Shown here piece by piece: positions 55,998 to 64,000 of a DNA stretch of 64,000 nucleotides. The notes beneath the pieces were generated by a model. That model had not been told where the DNA came from. It did no database searches and saw nothing but the letters and a program-made list of their open reading frames with translations. The position numbers and the translations under genes were made by a program. Source of the DNA: Sphingomonas turrisvirgatae (GTDB taxonomy: Bacteria; Pseudomonadota; Alphaproteobacteria; Sphingomonadales; Sphingomonadaceae); the NCBI RefSeq assembly GCF_001721295.1, contig NZ_MDDS01000024.1, forward strand, positions 1 through 64,000. Reading direction: 5' to 3'. Within the stretch, counting starts at the first letter, position 1; the number at the start of each line of letters is the position of its first letter.

Positions 55998-56921
55998 ATG
56001 GCGGACGGTTCCACTGGCAACGGGAGCGGAGACAGTAGCAGCGAGGGCGGGATATGGCGCGGACTGCGCTCCCTCCTATTCGGCGACGAGCAGAACGAAA
56101 CGCTGAGAGAGCGGATCGAGGACGCGATCGACGAAGCCGAGGGTGAGGACGGCGCGCAGAGCGGCCTCACGTCCAAGGGCGATCTTTCGCCGCTCGAGCG
56201 CAAGATGATGCGCAACCTGCTGCATTTCGGCGAACGCGATGCCGGTGACGTCGGCGTACCGCGGGCCGACATCATCGCGGTCGAGGAAAAGACCAGCTTC
56301 GCCGAGCTGGTGCAGCTGTTCGCCGAAGCGGGGCACAGCCGCTTGCCGGTTTATCGCGAAAAGCTCGATCGCGTGATCGGCATGATCCACATCAAGGACG
56401 TGTTCGCCGTCCTCGCCGCAGGCGCCGGTCCCCCCACGCGCATCACCGACCTCATGCGCACGCCGCTCTACGTGCCGCAATCGATGGGCACGCTGGACCT
56501 GCTCGCGCAGATGCAGGCCAGCCGCACGCACCTCGCGGTCGTGCTCGACGAATATTCGGGCACCGAAGGCCTGATCACGATCGAGGATCTGGTCGAGGAG
56601 ATCGTCGGCGAGATCGACGACGAGCATGACGACGCGTCCGAGGCGCTGTTCGTGCCGCTCGACGAGGGCGGGTGGGACGCCGACGCTCGCGCCGAGCTTG
56701 AGGATGTCGCCGCCGCGATCGACCCGCGGCTGGGTGAGGTCGAGGAAGATATCGAGACGCTGGGCGGCCTTGCCTTCATCCTCGCTGGCCATGTCCCGGC
56801 GGCCGGCGAATGCCTGCCCCACCCCAGCGGCTGGACGCTCGAAGTGCTCGAAGCGGACGCCACGCGCGTGCGACGCCTGCGGCTGCACCCGCCCAAGGAA
56901 CTGGTCGAGGTTGAAGAATGA
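55998..56921 (+). CDS. corC: CorC/hemolysin-like protein with CBS pair
   Basis: 307 aa. An acidic N-terminus, two CBS domains (VPRADIIAVEEKTSFAELVQLF and LMRTPLYVPQSMGTLDLLAQM in pieces) and a C-terminal CorC_HlyC domain with EGLITIEDLVEEIVGEI. Implicated in magnesium/cobalt handling and in the ybe operon function in ribosome assembly. ATG at 55998 preferred; a TTG at 55986 would overlap ybeY as TTGA. The downstream GDH gene overlaps by 4 bases. Confidence 0.9.
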   Translation: MADGSTGNGSGDSSSEGGIWRGLRSLLFGDEQNETLRERIEDAIDEAEGEDGAQSGLTSKGDLSPLERKMMRNLLHFGERDAGDVGVPRADIIAVEEKTSFAELVQLFAEAGHSRLPVYREKLDRVIGMIHIKDVFAVLAAGAGPPTRITDLMRTPLYVPQSMGTLDLLAQMQASRTHLAVVLDEYSGTEGLITIEDLVEEIVGEIDDEHDDASEALFVPLDEGGWDADARAELEDVAAAIDPRLGEVEEDIETLGGLAFILAGHVPAAGECLPHPSGWTLEVLEADATRVRRLRLHPPKELVEVEE

Positions 56922-58288
56922 CGCGATTGCGCAAGATCCTGATCGCCCTGCTCGTCCTGGTGGTGGTGGCCGGCGGCATCATCTGGTGGTTCAGCCGGCC
57001 TGACGTGGCGCGGCTGACCTCCGAGGACGTGTCCGGCCAGATTCCGAAATTGTCCGAAACCCGTTCGCAGACCATCCCCACGGTCAAGGTCGCCAAGGCT
57101 GTAGGATGGTCGGGCGATGCGAAGCCGACAGCCGCTGCCGGGCTCACCGTCACCGCCTTTGCCAAGGGGCTCGACCACCCGCGCTGGCTCTATCGCCTGC
57201 CCAATGGCGACGTGCTGGTCGCCGAAAGCAATTCCCCCCCGCGCGAGGGCGGCGGCGTCACCGCCTGGGCGATGAAGCTGCTGATGGGCCGCGCCGGCGC
57301 CGGCGTTCCGTCCGCCAACCGCATCACGCTGCTGCGCGATGGCAATGGCGATGGCGTCGCGGAAAGCCGTTCGGCCCTGCTCACCGCCGAAAACGGCCTG
57401 GATTCCCCCTTCGGCATGCTGCTGGTCGGCGACACGCTCTACGTCGCCAATCACAATGCCGTGGTCGCCTTCCCCTTCAAGGTCGGTCAGACCCGGATCA
57501 CGGCCAAGGCGCGCAAGATCGTCGACCTGCCCGGCGGCGGCAATCACTGGACGCGCGACCTGATCCTGGCCCCGGGCGGCAATACTTTCTTTGTCAGCGT
57601 CGGCTCCGCCTCCAACATCGCGGAAAAGGGGCTTGAGGTCGAAAAGAACCGCGCCGCAATCCTCGAGATCGATCCGCGCACGGGCTGGAAGCGCATCTTC
57701 GCCAGCGGCCTGCGCAACCCGATCGGCATGGCCATCTATCCCGGGTCCGAACGGCTCTGGGCGGTGGTGAACGAGCGCGACATGCTCGGCTCCGACATGC
57801 CGCCCGACTATCTGACGCAAGTGGATATCGGCTCCTTCTATGGCTGGCCGTGGCATTATTGGGGCGGCTATGTCGACAAGCGTGTCCAGCCCCAGCGCCC
57901 CGATCTGCGCGAATATACCGCCCGCCCCGACTTCGCGCTGGGCGCGCATACCGCGCCGCTCGGCCTCACCTTCGCACAGGAAATCCGGCTCGGCGCCGGC
58001 TACGTCAACGGCGCGTTCATCGGCCTGCATGGCTCGTGGAACCGCGTGCCGGCGGCCGGTTACAAGGTCGTCTATGTCCCGTTCGATTCGCGCGGTCTGC
58101 CGGCCAGGGGCGCAAAACCGCGCGATGTGCTGACCGGCTTCCTCGATAGCGAAGGCAATGCGCGGGGCCGCCCGGTCGGCGTGACGGCGGACCGCACCGG
58201 TGCGCTGCTGGTTGCGGATGATGTCGGGAACGTGATCTGGCGCGTCAGCGCGCCGGGTCAATCCTCGGCCGCAGCCACGTCCGAATAG
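56918..58288 (+). CDS. PQQ-dependent sugar dehydrogenase family protein
   Basis: 456 aa. One N-terminal membrane segment (LIALLVLVVVAGGIIWWF) acting as signal or anchor, then a six-bladed beta-propeller of the glucose/sorbosone dehydrogenase type: GLDHPRWLYRLPNGDVLVAE, LDSPFGMLLVGDTLYVAN, FASGLRNPIGMA, YGWPWHYWGGYV and FIGLHGSWNR. These use PQQ to oxidise sugars in the periplasm; no PQQ biosynthesis genes are in the window. The ATG overlaps corC by 4 bases; the 3' end overlaps the convergent gene by 31 bases. Confidence 0.88.
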   Translation: MTRLRKILIALLVLVVVAGGIIWWFSRPDVARLTSEDVSGQIPKLSETRSQTIPTVKVAKAVGWSGDAKPTAAAGLTVTAFAKGLDHPRWLYRLPNGDVLVAESNSPPREGGGVTAWAMKLLMGRAGAGVPSANRITLLRDGNGDGVAESRSALLTAENGLDSPFGMLLVGDTLYVANHNAVVAFPFKVGQTRITAKARKIVDLPGGGNHWTRDLILAPGGNTFFVSVGSASNIAEKGLEVEKNRAAILEIDPRTGWKRIFASGLRNPIGMAIYPGSERLWAVVNERDMLGSDMPPDYLTQVDIGSFYGWPWHYWGGYVDKRVQPQRPDLREYTARPDFALGAHTAPLGLTFAQEIRLGAGYVNGAFIGLHGSWNRVPAAGYKVVYVPFDSRGLPARGAKPRDVLTGFLDSEGNARGRPVGVTADRTGALLVADDVGNVIWRVSAPGQSSAAATSE

Positions 58289-58740
58289 CTGGAATAGCTT
58301 TGAACGTCGGCGGAGGGCGCCGGCGGCGCGGGCCAGTCCCCCGCATCGCCGGTGTCCGGTGCCATCGCCGACGTTACCATCGCCTGCTGCGGCTCCGCCT
58401 CGCGCGCATCGGGATCGTCAAGGGTGGCCCGCTGCGGCTCGTCATAGATGGCGTCGATCTGGCTCGCCGCCAGCGCGGCATCCTGCGGCGAGGACGCAAC
58501 CGGCACCTCAGGCGGATAGTAATAGCCGGCAAAGGCGGGCTTGGGCTCGATCCGCTCGACTGCGGCGGCGGCCGGCAGGTGTGCGATCTCGGCCTCACTG
58601 CCGAAACTGGGCACGCCCCAGCCCGCTTTGGGGTACAGCCCGCCGGTGACCGTGAAATTACCGGCCAGCGCGCCGGCACAGCTGCCGACAGCCAGCGATC
58701 CGGCGACTACGATCCCCAGCAGGTGCCAGCGCGCGCGCAT
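58258..58740 (-). CDS. Pro/Ala-rich exported protein of unknown function
   Basis: 160 aa. Signal segment LLGIVVAGSLAVGSCAGALAG (Cys suggests possible lipoprotein), a short Tyr/Pro stretch (YYYPPEVPVASSP), then low-complexity acidic and Ala-rich sequence ending SYSSYSDVAAAED. I do not recognise it. Follows the PRC-barrel lipoprotein gene by one base and is antisense to the last 31 bases of the sugar dehydrogenase. Confidence 0.65.
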   Translation of the reverse strand: MRARWHLLGIVVAGSLAVGSCAGALAGNFTVTGGLYPKAGWGVPSFGSEAEIAHLPAAAAVERIEPKPAFAGYYYPPEVPVASSPQDAALAASQIDAIYDEPQRATLDDPDAREAEPQQAMVTSAMAPDTGDAGDWPAPPAPSADVQSYSSYSDVAAAED

Positions 58741-58741
58741 C

Positions 58742-59161
58742 TCACTTCGCAACCGCCGGCATGGCGACCAGCTGCTCGCGGCTCGCCGCCGTGCGCAGGT
58801 TCCAGTCCTCACCGTCTGCAACAGCGGTCAGTCCGGTGATCGGCAACTGCACGAAGCGGTCCGGGTTCGTATCGTCGAGTTCGACCACCAGTGCGGTGAT
58901 CGCGCCTGAAGGGTTGGCGACCACGCGCTCGACTTCGCCCAGCTTCGCGCCACTGGCGTCGACCAGATCGGCGTCCTCGATTTGACGTGTCGTCAGGCCG
59001 AACGCCGTCCCGGCCCCGGTTGCGCCCGGCAGGGTCGGCGGGGCCGCAGTCGGCACCGACACGGCACCGTTGGCAGCAATCTCCGTCCCGGCCGGTGCTT
59101 GGGGCGCCTCCTGCGAACAGGCGGCAAGCACGATCGGCGCGACGAGCAACAGGTGGCGCAT
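58742..59161 (-). CDS. PRC-barrel-domain lipoprotein
   Basis: 139 aa. Signal peptide with lipobox VLAAC, a Pro/Ala linker, and a PRC-barrel-like domain (GLTTRQIEDADLVDASGAKLGEVERVV... then ALVVELDDTNPDRFVQLP), a beta-barrel seen in stress and photosynthetic proteins. GGAGATTGACC precedes the ATG at 59161; an earlier ATG at 59182 is less suitable. Probably cotranscribed with the following unknown gene. Function unknown. Confidence 0.75.
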   Translation of the reverse strand: MRHLLLVAPIVLAACSQEAPQAPAGTEIAANGAVSVPTAAPPTLPGATGAGTAFGLTTRQIEDADLVDASGAKLGEVERVVANPSGAITALVVELDDTNPDRFVQLPITGLTAVADGEDWNLRTAASREQLVAMPAVAK

Positions 59162-59209
59162 GGTCAATCTCCTCAAGCGCATAACCTGAGTTGTACCTGC
59201 GCGGTTCCG

Positions 59210-59512
59210 TCACTCCAGCAGCTTGGGCGCTTCCTTCAACAGCTTCTCGCGGATCTTGCCCGCAAACAGCGCCAGGAACGGCGGCAGGTCGACTTCGGCA
59301 TGGACGCGATCGTCATGCAGGTCCAGCCGGCTCGCCACCGTCTGCCCCATGGCGGTGACGGTGAAATGCAGCGAATCGCCGTCCCATCGCTCCTGCACCG
59401 CGCCCCCGCCCGGGATCATGCTGCCGATCTTCCCCACGCCGCTGGCCAGCCGCGCGCGCGCGCCTTCCTTGCCCAGCTTGTGCGGAATATCGACGATGAC
59501 GGGATCGGGCAT
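59210..59512 (-). CDS. Polyhydroxyalkanoate-system-type small protein
   Basis: 100 aa. Matches the layout of the PHA granule-region/TIGR02610-type family: PVIVDIPHKLGKEGARARL, IGSMIPGGGAVQERWDGDSLHF, and the amphipathic end FLALFAGKIREKLLKEAPKLLE. Role in PHA metabolism is inferred from family name only; no PHA genes are seen nearby. AGGATTTCTCC lies before the ATG at 59512. Confidence 0.7.
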   Translation of the reverse strand: MPDPVIVDIPHKLGKEGARARLASGVGKIGSMIPGGGAVQERWDGDSLHFTVTAMGQTVASRLDLHDDRVHAEVDLPPFLALFAGKIREKLLKEAPKLLE

Positions 59513-59591
59513 GGAGAAATCCTCAACTGTATTGCCGGCATGATACGCCGCGCGCTTGTGTCTGTCACGCTGCGGGGCGATAGCGGTTGCG

Positions 59592-61160
59592 ATGCAGCCG
59601 CGTTCCCTCCCCCGCCCCCTTCCACGATCAAAGCTGATCGCGCTCGCCGCGGGCGCCGCGTCGGCGACGGCTTTCGCCCCGCTCGACTGGTGGGTCGTGG
59701 GCCTCGTCTGCTTCGCCATTCTCCTGCGCCTGACGCACGAGGCAGCGACGCTAAGACAGGCGCTGCTGCGCGGCTGGCTGTTCGGCGTCGCCCATTTCAC
59801 CGTCGGCAATAACTGGATCCAGCACGCCTTCGACTTCCAGGACAAGATGCCGCCCGCGCTCGGCTATCTCGCGGTCGTGCTGCTCGCGCTTTATCTCGCC
59901 ATCTATCCCGCTCTGGCGATGGGCCTTGCTTGGCGCTTCCGCGGCAGGGTGCCCGATCTTGCCTTCATCCTCGTCGCGGCCGCAGCCTGGATCGTCAGCG
60001 AATATCTGCGCGGCGTCATCTTCACCGGTTATCCCTGGAACCCGCTCGGCGTGGCGTGGCTACCGCTTATGGGCGTCGCGCAATTCGCCGCCTGGGCCGG
60101 GACCTATGCGCTGGGCGGCCTGTTCATGCTCGCCGCGGGCACGCTTTACCTGGCGACGCTGCGCGAATGGCGACCGCTTGCCGCCGCGCTCGTCGCGCTT
60201 GGCCTTGGCACCTGGCTGCTGCACCCCGCCCCCGCGCCGACGCGCCCGACCGCGCCGCTGGTCCGCGTCGTTCAACCGAATATCGGCCAGGATACCTCGC
60301 TCGATGGCACCCGCGCGCAAAAGTCGATGGCCGCGCTCGTCCGCCTGTCCAACGACAAGCAGACGATCATGCCCGGCGGCCCCATCCCCCGCCTGATCGT
60401 CTGGCCCGAAGGATCGGTCGATTACTGGATCGAGGACGGCTATCCCGACATCTGGTACCGCAAGGCCGATCCCCGGACCGTGCGACAGGCCATCGCATTG
60501 ACGCTTGGCCCGCGCGACATGGCGCTGATCGGCGGCAACGCCCTCAATTTCGGGAAGGATCGGCAACTCGCCTCGGCCGGCAATTCGGTCTTCGCCATCG
60601 ATCCGGCAGCCCGGATCCGCGCGCGTTACGACAAGGCGCATCTGGTGCCTTATGGCGAATATCTGCCGATGCGCACCATTCTCGAACCGCTCGGCCTGTC
60701 GCGTCTCGTCGCGGGCGACATCGACTTCGCCCCGGGTCCTGGCCCGCGCACGCTCGACATACCCGGCTTCGGCAAGGTCGGCATGCAAATCTGCTACGAG
60801 ATCATCTTTTCAGGTCAGACCGTTGATCGCGCCGACCGGCCGGCGGTCCTCTTCAACCCGTCGAACGATGCTTGGTTCGGTACCTGGGGGCCGCCCCAGC
60901 ATCTGGCGCAGGCGCGGATGCGCGCGATTGAGGAGGGGCTGCCGATCCTGCGCTCCACCCCCACGGGCATCTCGGCGATCATCGACGCGCATGGCGGCAT
61001 CGTCGCTGCCGCTGGCATGGGCGAAGCGAAGGCGATCGAGGCGCCGATGCCCGCTGCGCTCCCGCCGACCTGGTTCGCCCGCGTTGGCAATTGGCTGGCC
61101 TTCATTGCTGCCGGGCTGCTGCTGGTTGCCGCAATTGCCATCCGTCGCGCCACTCGCTAG
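59592..61160 (+). CDS. lnt: Apolipoprotein N-acyltransferase
   Basis: 522 aa inner-membrane enzyme completing lipoprotein maturation. Six or more N-terminal helices, then a nitrilase-like domain with the Glu of IVWPEGSVDYW, Lys of YDKAHLVPYGEYLP and the catalytic Cys of MQICYEIIFSG. ATG at 59592 (MQPRSL) is the first good start; a GTG at 59556 precedes it. Divergent from the PHA-type gene and followed by metK at 79 bases. Confidence 0.94.
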   Translation: MQPRSLPRPLPRSKLIALAAGAASATAFAPLDWWVVGLVCFAILLRLTHEAATLRQALLRGWLFGVAHFTVGNNWIQHAFDFQDKMPPALGYLAVVLLALYLAIYPALAMGLAWRFRGRVPDLAFILVAAAAWIVSEYLRGVIFTGYPWNPLGVAWLPLMGVAQFAAWAGTYALGGLFMLAAGTLYLATLREWRPLAAALVALGLGTWLLHPAPAPTRPTAPLVRVVQPNIGQDTSLDGTRAQKSMAALVRLSNDKQTIMPGGPIPRLIVWPEGSVDYWIEDGYPDIWYRKADPRTVRQAIALTLGPRDMALIGGNALNFGKDRQLASAGNSVFAIDPAARIRARYDKAHLVPYGEYLPMRTILEPLGLSRLVAGDIDFAPGPGPRTLDIPGFGKVGMQICYEIIFSGQTVDRADRPAVLFNPSNDAWFGTWGPPQHLAQARMRAIEEGLPILRSTPTGISAIIDAHGGIVAAAGMGEAKAIEAPMPAALPPTWFARVGNWLAFIAAGLLLVAAIAIRRATR

Positions 61161-61199
61161 GCGGATATAACGAAAGCTTTATATTTCGCTCAAAATCCT

Positions 61200-61222
61200 G
61201 CCCGGCATGGCAACGGCCGGGC
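61200..61222 (+). promoter_or_regulatory. Hairpin in the metK leader
   Basis: GCCCGGC (61200-61206), loop ATGGCAACG, GCCGGGC (61216-61222) give a strong 7-bp stem 17 bases before the metK start, with CGAGGAAG as the ribosome-binding site just after. I compared it with SAM-II, SAM/SAH and similar SAM-sensing RNAs from memory and it fits none convincingly. Could be a translational control element. Confidence 0.4.
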
Positions 61223-61238
61223 CAATTCGAGGAAGACC

Positions 61239-62450
61239 ATGCGTTCCAATTACCTCTTCACGTCCGAATCGGTGTCCGAAGGCCATCCCGACAAGGTCGC
61301 GGATCAGATTTCAGATGCGATCGTCGATCTGTTCCTGAGCAAGGACCCCGAGGCACGCATCGCGTGCGAGACGCTGACGACCACTCAGCTTGTAGTCCTG
61401 GCGGGCGAGATCCGCTGCAAGGGCGTGTATGAAAATGGCGAATGGGCGCCGGGCGCGCAGGACGAGATCGAAAAGACCGTCCGCGATACGGTGAAGCGCA
61501 TCGGCTACGAGCAGGACGGCTTCCATTGGGAAAGCTTCCGCTTCGAGAACAACCTGCACGGCCAGTCGGCGCACATCGCGCAGGGTGTCGACGCGTCCGG
61601 CAACAAGGACGAGGGCGCGGGCGATCAGGGCATCATGTTCGGCTATGCCGCGAACGACACGCCCGACCTGATGCCGGCGACGCTCTATTACAGCCAAAAG
61701 ATCCTCGAGCAGATGGCGGCCGACCGCCATTCCAGGAAGGCGCCGTTCCTCGAGCCGGACGCCAAGAGCCAGGTCACGCTGCGCTATGAAGGCAGCAAGC
61801 CGGTCGCCTGCACCGCGATCGTCGTCTCGACCCAGCATGCGCCGGGCTACGACCAGGGCGACAAGGAAGCTGAGCTTCACGCCTATGTGAAGTCGGTCGT
61901 CGCCGACGTGATCCCCGCCGAACTGCTGTCGGACGAGACCGTCTATCACATCAACCCGACCGGCAGCTTCGAGATCGGCGGTCCGGACGGCGATGCGGGC
62001 CTGACGGGCCGCAAGATCATCGTCGACACCTATGGCGGCGCCTCGCCGCACGGCGGCGGCGCGTTTTCGGGCAAGGATCCGACCAAGGTCGATCGCTCGG
62101 CGGCCTACATCACCCGCTATCTTGCCAAGAACATCGTGGCGGCTGGCTTGGCGCAACGCTGCACGATCCAGCTTGCCTATGCGATCGGCGTGTCGAAGCC
62201 GCTCTCGCTCTATGTCGACACGCACGGCACCGGCACGGTCGGCGACGACCAGATCGAGGCGGCGATCGGCAAGATCGAGAAGCTCGGCGGCCTGACTCCG
62301 CGCGGCATCCGCACGCATCTCGGCCTCAACAAGCCGATCTACGCCAGGACTGCGGCCTATGGTCACTTCGGCCGCAAGGCGGAAGGCGACTTCTTCCCAT
62401 GGGAACGCACCGATCTCGTCGAGGATCTGAAGGCTGCGCTGAACGCCTGA
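61239..62450 (+). CDS. metK: S-adenosylmethionine synthase
   Basis: 403 aa. Forms SAM from methionine and ATP. Motifs: [16 protein letters not shown] (ATP/metal), [12 protein letters not shown], and the phosphate loop [16 protein letters not shown]. Full length. Leader hairpin and possible promoter elements upstream, and an intrinsic-like terminator downstream, suggest a monocistronic gene. Confidence 0.97.
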   Translation: MRSNYLFTSESVSEGHPDKVADQISDAIVDLFLSKDPEARIACETLTTTQLVVLAGEIRCKGVYENGEWAPGAQDEIEKTVRDTVKRIGYEQDGFHWESFRFENNLHGQSAHIAQGVDASGNKDEGAGDQGIMFGYAANDTPDLMPATLYYSQKILEQMAADRHSRKAPFLEPDAKSQVTLRYEGSKPVACTAIVVSTQHAPGYDQGDKEAELHAYVKSVVADVIPAELLSDETVYHINPTGSFEIGGPDGDAGLTGRKIIVDTYGGASPHGGGAFSGKDPTKVDRSAAYITRYLAKNIVAAGLAQRCTIQLAYAIGVSKPLSLYVDTHGTGTVGDDQIEAAIGKIEKLGGLTPRGIRTHLGLNKPIYARTAAYGHFGRKAEGDFFPWERTDLVEDLKAALNA

Positions 62451-62468
62451 TCGTCGGTCAGCCAATTC

Positions 62469-62499
62469 AAACGGGCCGGGAAGCGATTCCCGCCCGTTT
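62469..62499 (+). terminator. Terminator hairpin after metK
   Basis: AAACGGG, one bulged C, CGGGAA, tetraloop GCGA, TTCCCG, CCCGTTT form a 13-bp stem 18 bases after the metK stop. TTT ends the stem and is followed by CGCTTGGGCTT, so the U-tract is short. Good candidate intrinsic terminator. The remaining gap to 62679 shows nothing clear. Confidence 0.7.
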
Positions 62500-62679
62500 C
62501 GCTTGGGCTTGCAATGTAGGATTTCGGCTGCTTGGCTGGCGCGGCTGCTTGACAATCAAGGCGTGTCGCCAGCCGTGCGACCTTTGCCACATTTGGCTCT
62601 TGCCGGGGCCGAGATGGGCAACCTTTGCAACGTTCGGTGGCGTAGCGCCTCCTTAACGCGGCTCTGTTAGGGCACTCGC

Positions 62680-63810
62680 ATGAGCAACGCGAAAGTCCTG
62701 GTGATCTTCGGCACGCGGCCCGAAGCGATCAAGCTGTTCCCCGTCGTCCGCGCCCTGGCGGACGTGCCCGGCCTCACCGTCCGCACCTGCGTCACCGCGC
62801 AGCATCGCGGCCTGCTCGATCAAGTGCTCAGCATCGCCGGCCTCACGCCGGACATCGATCTTGACCTCATGGAACCGGGCCAGTCGCTTGACCGGCTCAC
62901 CGCTCGACTGCTGACCGGTCTCGGCGAAGTGATGGACGCCGAGCGCCCCGATCGCGTGATCGTCCAGGGCGACACCGCGACCGCAATGGTCGGCGCACTC
63001 GCAGCCTATTACCGCAAGGTGCCCGTCAGCCATGTCGAAGCCGGCCTGCGCTCGGGCGACATCTGGCAACCTTGGCCCGAGGAAGTGAACCGCCGCATCG
63101 TTGCCCCGATCGCCGACCAGCATTTCGCGCCGACCCAGACCGCCGCCGACGCGCTGCTGCGCGAGAATATCGACCCCGGAACCGTCCACGTCACCGGCAA
63201 CACCGTGATCGACGCCTTGCTCGCCACGCGCGATCGGATCGCGGCCGAACCCGAACTCGCCGCCGCGCTCGACCCAATTGTCGGGCGCCTCTCCGGCAAG
63301 CGGCTGGTCCTCGTCACCACACACCGGCGCGAGAACTTCGGCGGCGGCATGGAGTCGATCGCCCGCGCCATCGCGCGCATTGCCGACCGCTCCGATACCG
63401 CCGTGCTCTTCCCGATGCACCCCAACCCGAACGTCGTGTCGGTGATGGAAGCGATCCTGGGCGAGCGTTCCAACGTCGCGCGCATCGACCCGCTCGACTA
63501 CCCCAACTTCATCCGCGCGCTCTCGCTGTGCGAGGTGGTGCTGAGCGATTCAGGCGGGGTGCAGGAGGAAGCGCCTGCGCTAGGCAAGCCGGTGCTGGTC
63601 ATGCGGGAGACGACCGAGCGGCCCGAAGGCGTCACCGCCGGCACCGCCAGGCTGGTCGGCACCGACACCGACCGCATCGTTTCCGAAATCTCAACCCTGT
63701 TGGACGACAAGAGCGCCTACCAAGCCATGGCGCGCGCCCACAATCCGTTCGGCGACGGCCATGCCTCGGCACGGATTGCAAAGGTCGTTGCGCATGGATT
63801 CGGGCTCTGA
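62680..63810 (+). CDS. wecB: UDP-N-acetylglucosamine 2-epimerase (non-hydrolysing)
   Basis: 376 aa. Converts UDP-GlcNAc to UDP-ManNAc for surface polysaccharides. It begins VLVIFGTRPEAIKLFP, has VQGDTATAMVGALAAY, HVEAGLRSGD, LVTTHRRENFGG, and SDSGGVQEEAPALGKPVLVMR, the family core. Its 3' end overlaps the next gene by 17 bases. Length is normal. Confidence 0.95.
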   Translation: MSNAKVLVIFGTRPEAIKLFPVVRALADVPGLTVRTCVTAQHRGLLDQVLSIAGLTPDIDLDLMEPGQSLDRLTARLLTGLGEVMDAERPDRVIVQGDTATAMVGALAAYYRKVPVSHVEAGLRSGDIWQPWPEEVNRRIVAPIADQHFAPTQTAADALLRENIDPGTVHVTGNTVIDALLATRDRIAAEPELAAALDPIVGRLSGKRLVLVTTHRRENFGGGMESIARAIARIADRSDTAVLFPMHPNPNVVSVMEAILGERSNVARIDPLDYPNFIRALSLCEVVLSDSGGVQEEAPALGKPVLVMRETTERPEGVTAGTARLVGTDTDRIVSEISTLLDDKSAYQAMARAHNPFGDGHASARIAKVVAHGFGL

Positions 63811-64000
63811 ACTCAAGGTTGCCGTACTCGGTCTCGGCTATATCGGTCTGCCCACCGCGGCGGTGATCGCACGCACCGGCGCGATGGTGCTGGGCATCGA
63901 CGTTCATCAGAGCGTGGTCGATACGATCAATGCCGGCCGGGTGCATATTGAGGAGGTCGATCTCGACGGCCTCGTCTCCGGCGTCATCGCGCGCGGCACG
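63794..64000 (+). CDS. wecC: UDP-ManNAc dehydrogenase, truncated by the window end
   Basis: Partial, 69 codons visible. The Rossmann start LKVAVLGLGYIGLPTAAVIARTG and IDVHQSVVDTINAGRVHIEE match the N-terminus of UDP-N-acetyl-D-mannosamine or UDP-glucose 6-dehydrogenases. Next to wecB the ManNAcA role is the more likely. Overlaps wecB by 17 bases. The rest of the gene and any polysaccharide locus lie outside the window. Confidence 0.85.
   Translation, partial: MDSGSELKVAVLGLGYIGLPTAAVIARTGAMVLGIDVHQSVVDTINAGRVHIEEVDLDGLVSGVIARGT

Noticed and set aside
61160..61239. SAM riboswitch before metK
   Set aside because: Only a simple hairpin is visible and it does not show the conserved cores of SAM-II or SAM/SAH that I know; kept only as an unexplained leader element.

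Overview
This window looks like a chromosomal segment of a sphingomonad (Alphaproteobacteria, Sphingomonas or a close relative). The reasons are the high GC content, densely packed genes with ATGA and TGATG stop/start overlaps, frequent GTG and TTG starts, and the protein styles and gene neighbourhoods: rph-rdgB divergent from hrcA-grpE, thrS-infC, miaB-ybeZ-ybeY-corC-lnt-metK, a CopA/CopB copper pair and a cpa/tad pilus operon. I see no rRNA, tRNA, CRISPR array, prophage or insertion sequence. The genus assignment is inference.

Layout. 1-143 is a perfect 63-bp inverted repeat that starts at base 1 and is probably a sequence-end foldback. 122-20391 is mostly housekeeping: gloA, a TPR protein, a hydrolase, xerC, a GAF protein, DedA, gshB, yraN, rsmI divergent from an LpoA-like lipoprotein, hemW divergent from a CAP-domain lipoprotein, rph-rdgB, hrcA-grpE, glnD, an oxidoreductase/VOC/small membrane protein operon, infC and thrS. 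20598-37675 is a lipid or organic-acid catabolic region. It has an acyl-CoA synthetase divergent from a plus-strand run (serine hydrolase, two-domain beta-oxidation protein, amidase, VOC protein, two unlike acyl-CoA dehydrogenase subunits, TesB thioesterase). It also has a minus-strand operon (ACAD11-type dehydrogenase, zinc alcohol dehydrogenase, ACAD10/11-type phosphotransferase, two SDRs) divergent from a regulator with two fused TetR units. The 12-mer ACCCGATATTCG occurs in both divergent promoter regions and is a candidate operator.

37786-48378 is a Flp/Tad pilus locus: cpaB-cpaC-cpaE-cpaF-tadB-tadC-small gene-tadG-flp-tadE-cpaA on the minus strand, almost all translationally coupled, with a convergent TPR gene at its end. 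An orphan FixJ-type response regulator lies across a 369-bp divergent region. 49439-52742 is a copper-resistance operon (small Cys protein, CopA, CopB). CopA has one copy and CopB three copies of an 11-residue Cys/His/Met motif. 52856-62450 is miaB, ybeZ, ybeY, corC, then an inserted set (PQQ sugar dehydrogenase, Pro/Ala-rich protein, PRC-barrel lipoprotein, PHA-system protein), then lnt and metK. The window ends in wecB and a truncated wecC-like gene, probably the edge of a surface-polysaccharide locus.

I found no wholly new defence or mobile system. The strongest leads are the paired 12-mer operator with the double-TetR regulator, the split ACAD10/11 locus, the two-subunit dehydrogenase with complementary loss of motifs, the Cys-His-Met repeat shared by CopA and CopB, and several dispersed intergenic hairpin families.
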